From positions 1-44,194 of the forward strand of contig NZ_BQHO01000041.1 in assembly GCF_021601385.1 (NCBI RefSeq): a DNA stretch of 44,194 nucleotides, given 5' to 3'. Every line of letters starts with the position of its first letter. The stretch's first letter is position 1. The notes below the pieces were generated by a model. The model was not told the DNA's origin. It searched no databases and saw only the letters and a program-made list of their open reading frames with translations. This document shows, one piece after another, positions 42,571 to 44,194 of this stretch. This DNA is from Pseudomonas parasichuanensis. Lineage in GTDB: Bacteria; Pseudomonadota; Gammaproteobacteria; Pseudomonadales; Pseudomonadaceae. Made by a program: the position numbers and the translations under genes.

Positions 42571-44194
42571 GCACTCACCACCACGGCCATCATCACCACC
42601 ATGGCCACGTGCATATCACCGCGGGGCTGCTGTCCAGCGACGAGCGCCGCCAGGCGGCCCGCCAACTGACCCTGGCCATGCTCGCCCTCGGCCTGCTCGG
42701 GTTGGGCCTGGCCTGGCGCTGGCTGGCCCCGGCCCAGGAGGGCGTGGCGCAACTGTTGCTGGGCTGCGCGTCGCTGCTGGTGGCGGTGCCGGTGTTGCGC
42801 TCGGCCTGGTTCAGCCTGCGCCACCCGAGCCTGCACGGCATCACCGACCAACTGATCGGCCTGGCCATGCTCGGCGCCTGGGCCACGGGCGACCTGGCCA
42901 CCGCCGCATTGCTGCCGATCATCATGATCCTCGGCCACGTGCTCGAAGAGCGCAGCGTGATCGGCTCGCAAGAGGCGATCGAGGCCCTGGGGCGCCTGAC
43001 CCGCAGCCAGGCGCGGCGGATCGGCGCGGATGGCCAGGTCAGCGAGGTGGACAATGCCAGCCTGGTACCGGGCGACCAGGTCGAAGTGCGTGCCGGCGAC
43101 CGCGTCCCGGCCGATGGCCGGGTGCTGGAGGGCCAGGCCAGCCTGGATACCGCGCCGATCACCGGCGAAGGCCTGCCCCAGGACGTGCAGGCCGGCGCAT
43201 TGGTGCATGGCGGCGCGATCAACCTCGATGGCCTGTTGCGCATCGAAGTCACCCGCGTGGGCGACGATTCCACGCTGGGCAAGGTCATCGCCCTGATGCA
43301 GCGCGCCGAGCAGGCCAAGCCGCCGATCACCCGCTTGCTGGAGCGCTATGCCGGGCGTTACCTGCTGCTGGTGTTGCTGATCGCCGCCGCCACCTGGTTC
43401 ATCACCGCCGATGCCCAGGCCATGCTCGCCGTGCTGGTGGCCGCCTGCCCCTGTGCGCTGGTGCTGTCGGCCCCGGCCACCGCCGTGGCCGGGATTGCCG
43501 TGGCCGCGCGGCACGGCATCCTGATCCGTGGCTCGGCGTTTCTGGAAGAGCTTGCCGACCTGTCCTCGCTGGTGATCGACAAGACCGGCACGCTCACCCA
43601 CGGCAGCCTGCACCTGCAGCAGGTGCTTAACAGTACTTCGCAATGGTCTGACGACCAGGTCAAACGCCTCGCAGCCAGCCTCGGCACGGCCAGCAGCCAC
43701 CCGGTAAGCCGCGCCTTGGCCCGGCTGGTCAGCCATGATCGGTTACTGGCCCTGAGTGATCTGCGCGAACGCCAGGGTTTCGGCGTACTGGCCCGCACTG
43801 CCGAAGGCGAGGCCGCGCTGGGGCGCCCGGAGCTGTTCCAGCAGCTGGGCATCGCCATGCCCCCGGTGCCGACCCATGACGGGCCGATCGCCGGGCTGGC
43901 CCTGAATGGCCGCTTCGTGGCCTGGCTGCTGCTGGCCGACACCCTGCGCGCCGAAGCCGCCGAGGCCATGACGCAACTGCGCGAGCTGGGCTTGGGGCGC
44001 CAGTTGCTGCTGACCGGCGACCGCCAGCGTGTGGCCGACACCATCGCCGCACAGACCGGAATCGGCAGCGTGGTTGCCCAGGCACTGCCGCACGACAAGC
44101 TGCACCACGTCAATCAGGAGCTGCAGGCCGGTTTTCGGCCGCTGGTGGTTGGCGATGGCATCAATGATTCACTGGCGCTCAAGGCGGGCGTGGT
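42567..44194 (+). CDS. Heavy-metal P1B-type ATPase, partial (runs off the window)
   Basis: ATP-driven cation pump, 542 codons present before the edge. It starts with a His-rich tail (nine His in the first 16 residues) instead of a usual heavy-metal-associated domain. Landmarks are the actuator motif TGE at 199-201 (followed by Gly rather than the common Ser), the membrane metal site Cys-Pro-Cys at 294-296, the phosphorylated Asp338 in DKTGTLT, the P1B-specific His-Pro at 378-379, and GDGIND near the end. CPC with a His-rich tail is compatible with zinc, cadmium or copper; the ion cannot be fixed. It overlaps the third SPFH gene by four bases. Confidence 0.88.
   Translation, partial: MSTHHHGHHHHHGHVHITAGLLSSDERRQAARQLTLAMLALGLLGLGLAWRWLAPAQEGVAQLLLGCASLLVAVPVLRSAWFSLRHPSLHGITDQLIGLAMLGAWATGDLATAALLPIIMILGHVLEERSVIGSQEAIEALGRLTRSQARRIGADGQVSEVDNASLVPGDQVEVRAGDRVPADGRVLEGQASLDTAPITGEGLPQDVQAGALVHGGAINLDGLLRIEVTRVGDDSTLGKVIALMQRAEQAKPPITRLLERYAGRYLLLVLLIAAATWFITADAQAMLAVLVAACPCALVLSAPATAVAGIAVAARHGILIRGSAFLEELADLSSLVIDKTGTLTHGSLHLQQVLNSTSQWSDDQVKRLAASLGTASSHPVSRALARLVSHDRLLALSDLRERQGFGVLARTAEGEAALGRPELFQQLGIAMPPVPTHDGPIAGLALNGRFVAWLLLADTLRAEAAEAMTQLRELGLGRQLLLTGDRQRVADTIAAQTGIGSVVAQALPHDKLHHVNQELQAGFRPLVVGDGINDSLALKAGV

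Noticed and set aside
41958-43736. Minus-strand 592-residue open frame opposite the third SPFH gene and the ATPase
   Set aside because: Gln/His/Arg-rich shadow of two clearly coding plus-strand genes.

Overview
The window is chromosomal DNA of a fluorescent Pseudomonas, most likely the P. putida group. The evidence is the high-GC coding style, the putida-type extragenic palindromes (REPs) in several gaps, and the gene content: ben/cat aromatic catabolism, RlhA, PPK2, a CigR-type protein and DUF2790. No rRNA, tRNA, CRISPR array, transposase or phage gene was seen.

Left end (1-2.2 kb): the 5' end of a secreted protein, a parvulin prolyl isomerase and a DAHP synthase gene on the minus strand. 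The DAHP synthase gene has a long leader. It holds a 39-codon peptide ending in a run of Phe/Tyr/Trp codons, a strong intrinsic terminator, and then a second short reading frame that also starts with an aromatic-rich run. This looks like attenuation control of the first step of aromatic amino acid synthesis.

Catabolic block (2.2-12.7 kb, plus strand): benABCD-benK-catBCA-benE-benF, a complete route from benzoate uptake (outer-membrane porin, two inner-membrane transporters) through cis-diol and catechol to the muconolactone/enol-lactone level of the beta-ketoadipate pathway. Two XylS/BenR-type boxes 21 bp apart precede benA, but neither benR nor catR is in the window. REP pairs sit in three of the internal gaps.

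Middle (12.9-38.3 kb): mostly housekeeping or accessory genes. They are glycerate kinase, aldo/keto reductase, a CigR-like protein, a Rieske/FAD oxidoreductase whose 5' end runs into a dispersed repeat, rlhA, an AT-richer KAP-type P-loop NTPase that looks acquired, a RidA protein, trmK, two MFS carriers, a LysR regulator, small exported proteins, an AEC carrier, a lipoprotein, PPK2, RNase Z, a Gly/His-rich exported protein, a 53-bp perfect inverted repeat, a Fur-box-preceded TonB receptor, ZntB, and a PAP2/histidine phosphatase pair probably acting on the envelope.

Right end (38.6 kb to the edge): a tightly overlapping plus-strand operon of three SPFH (HflK/HflC-like) membrane proteins followed by a CPC-type heavy-metal P-type ATPase that runs off the window. 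The second SPFH protein and the ATPase both begin with histidine-rich tails. This operon and the solitary KAP NTPase are the best candidates here for poorly described systems; the double aromatic leader is the best regulatory find.
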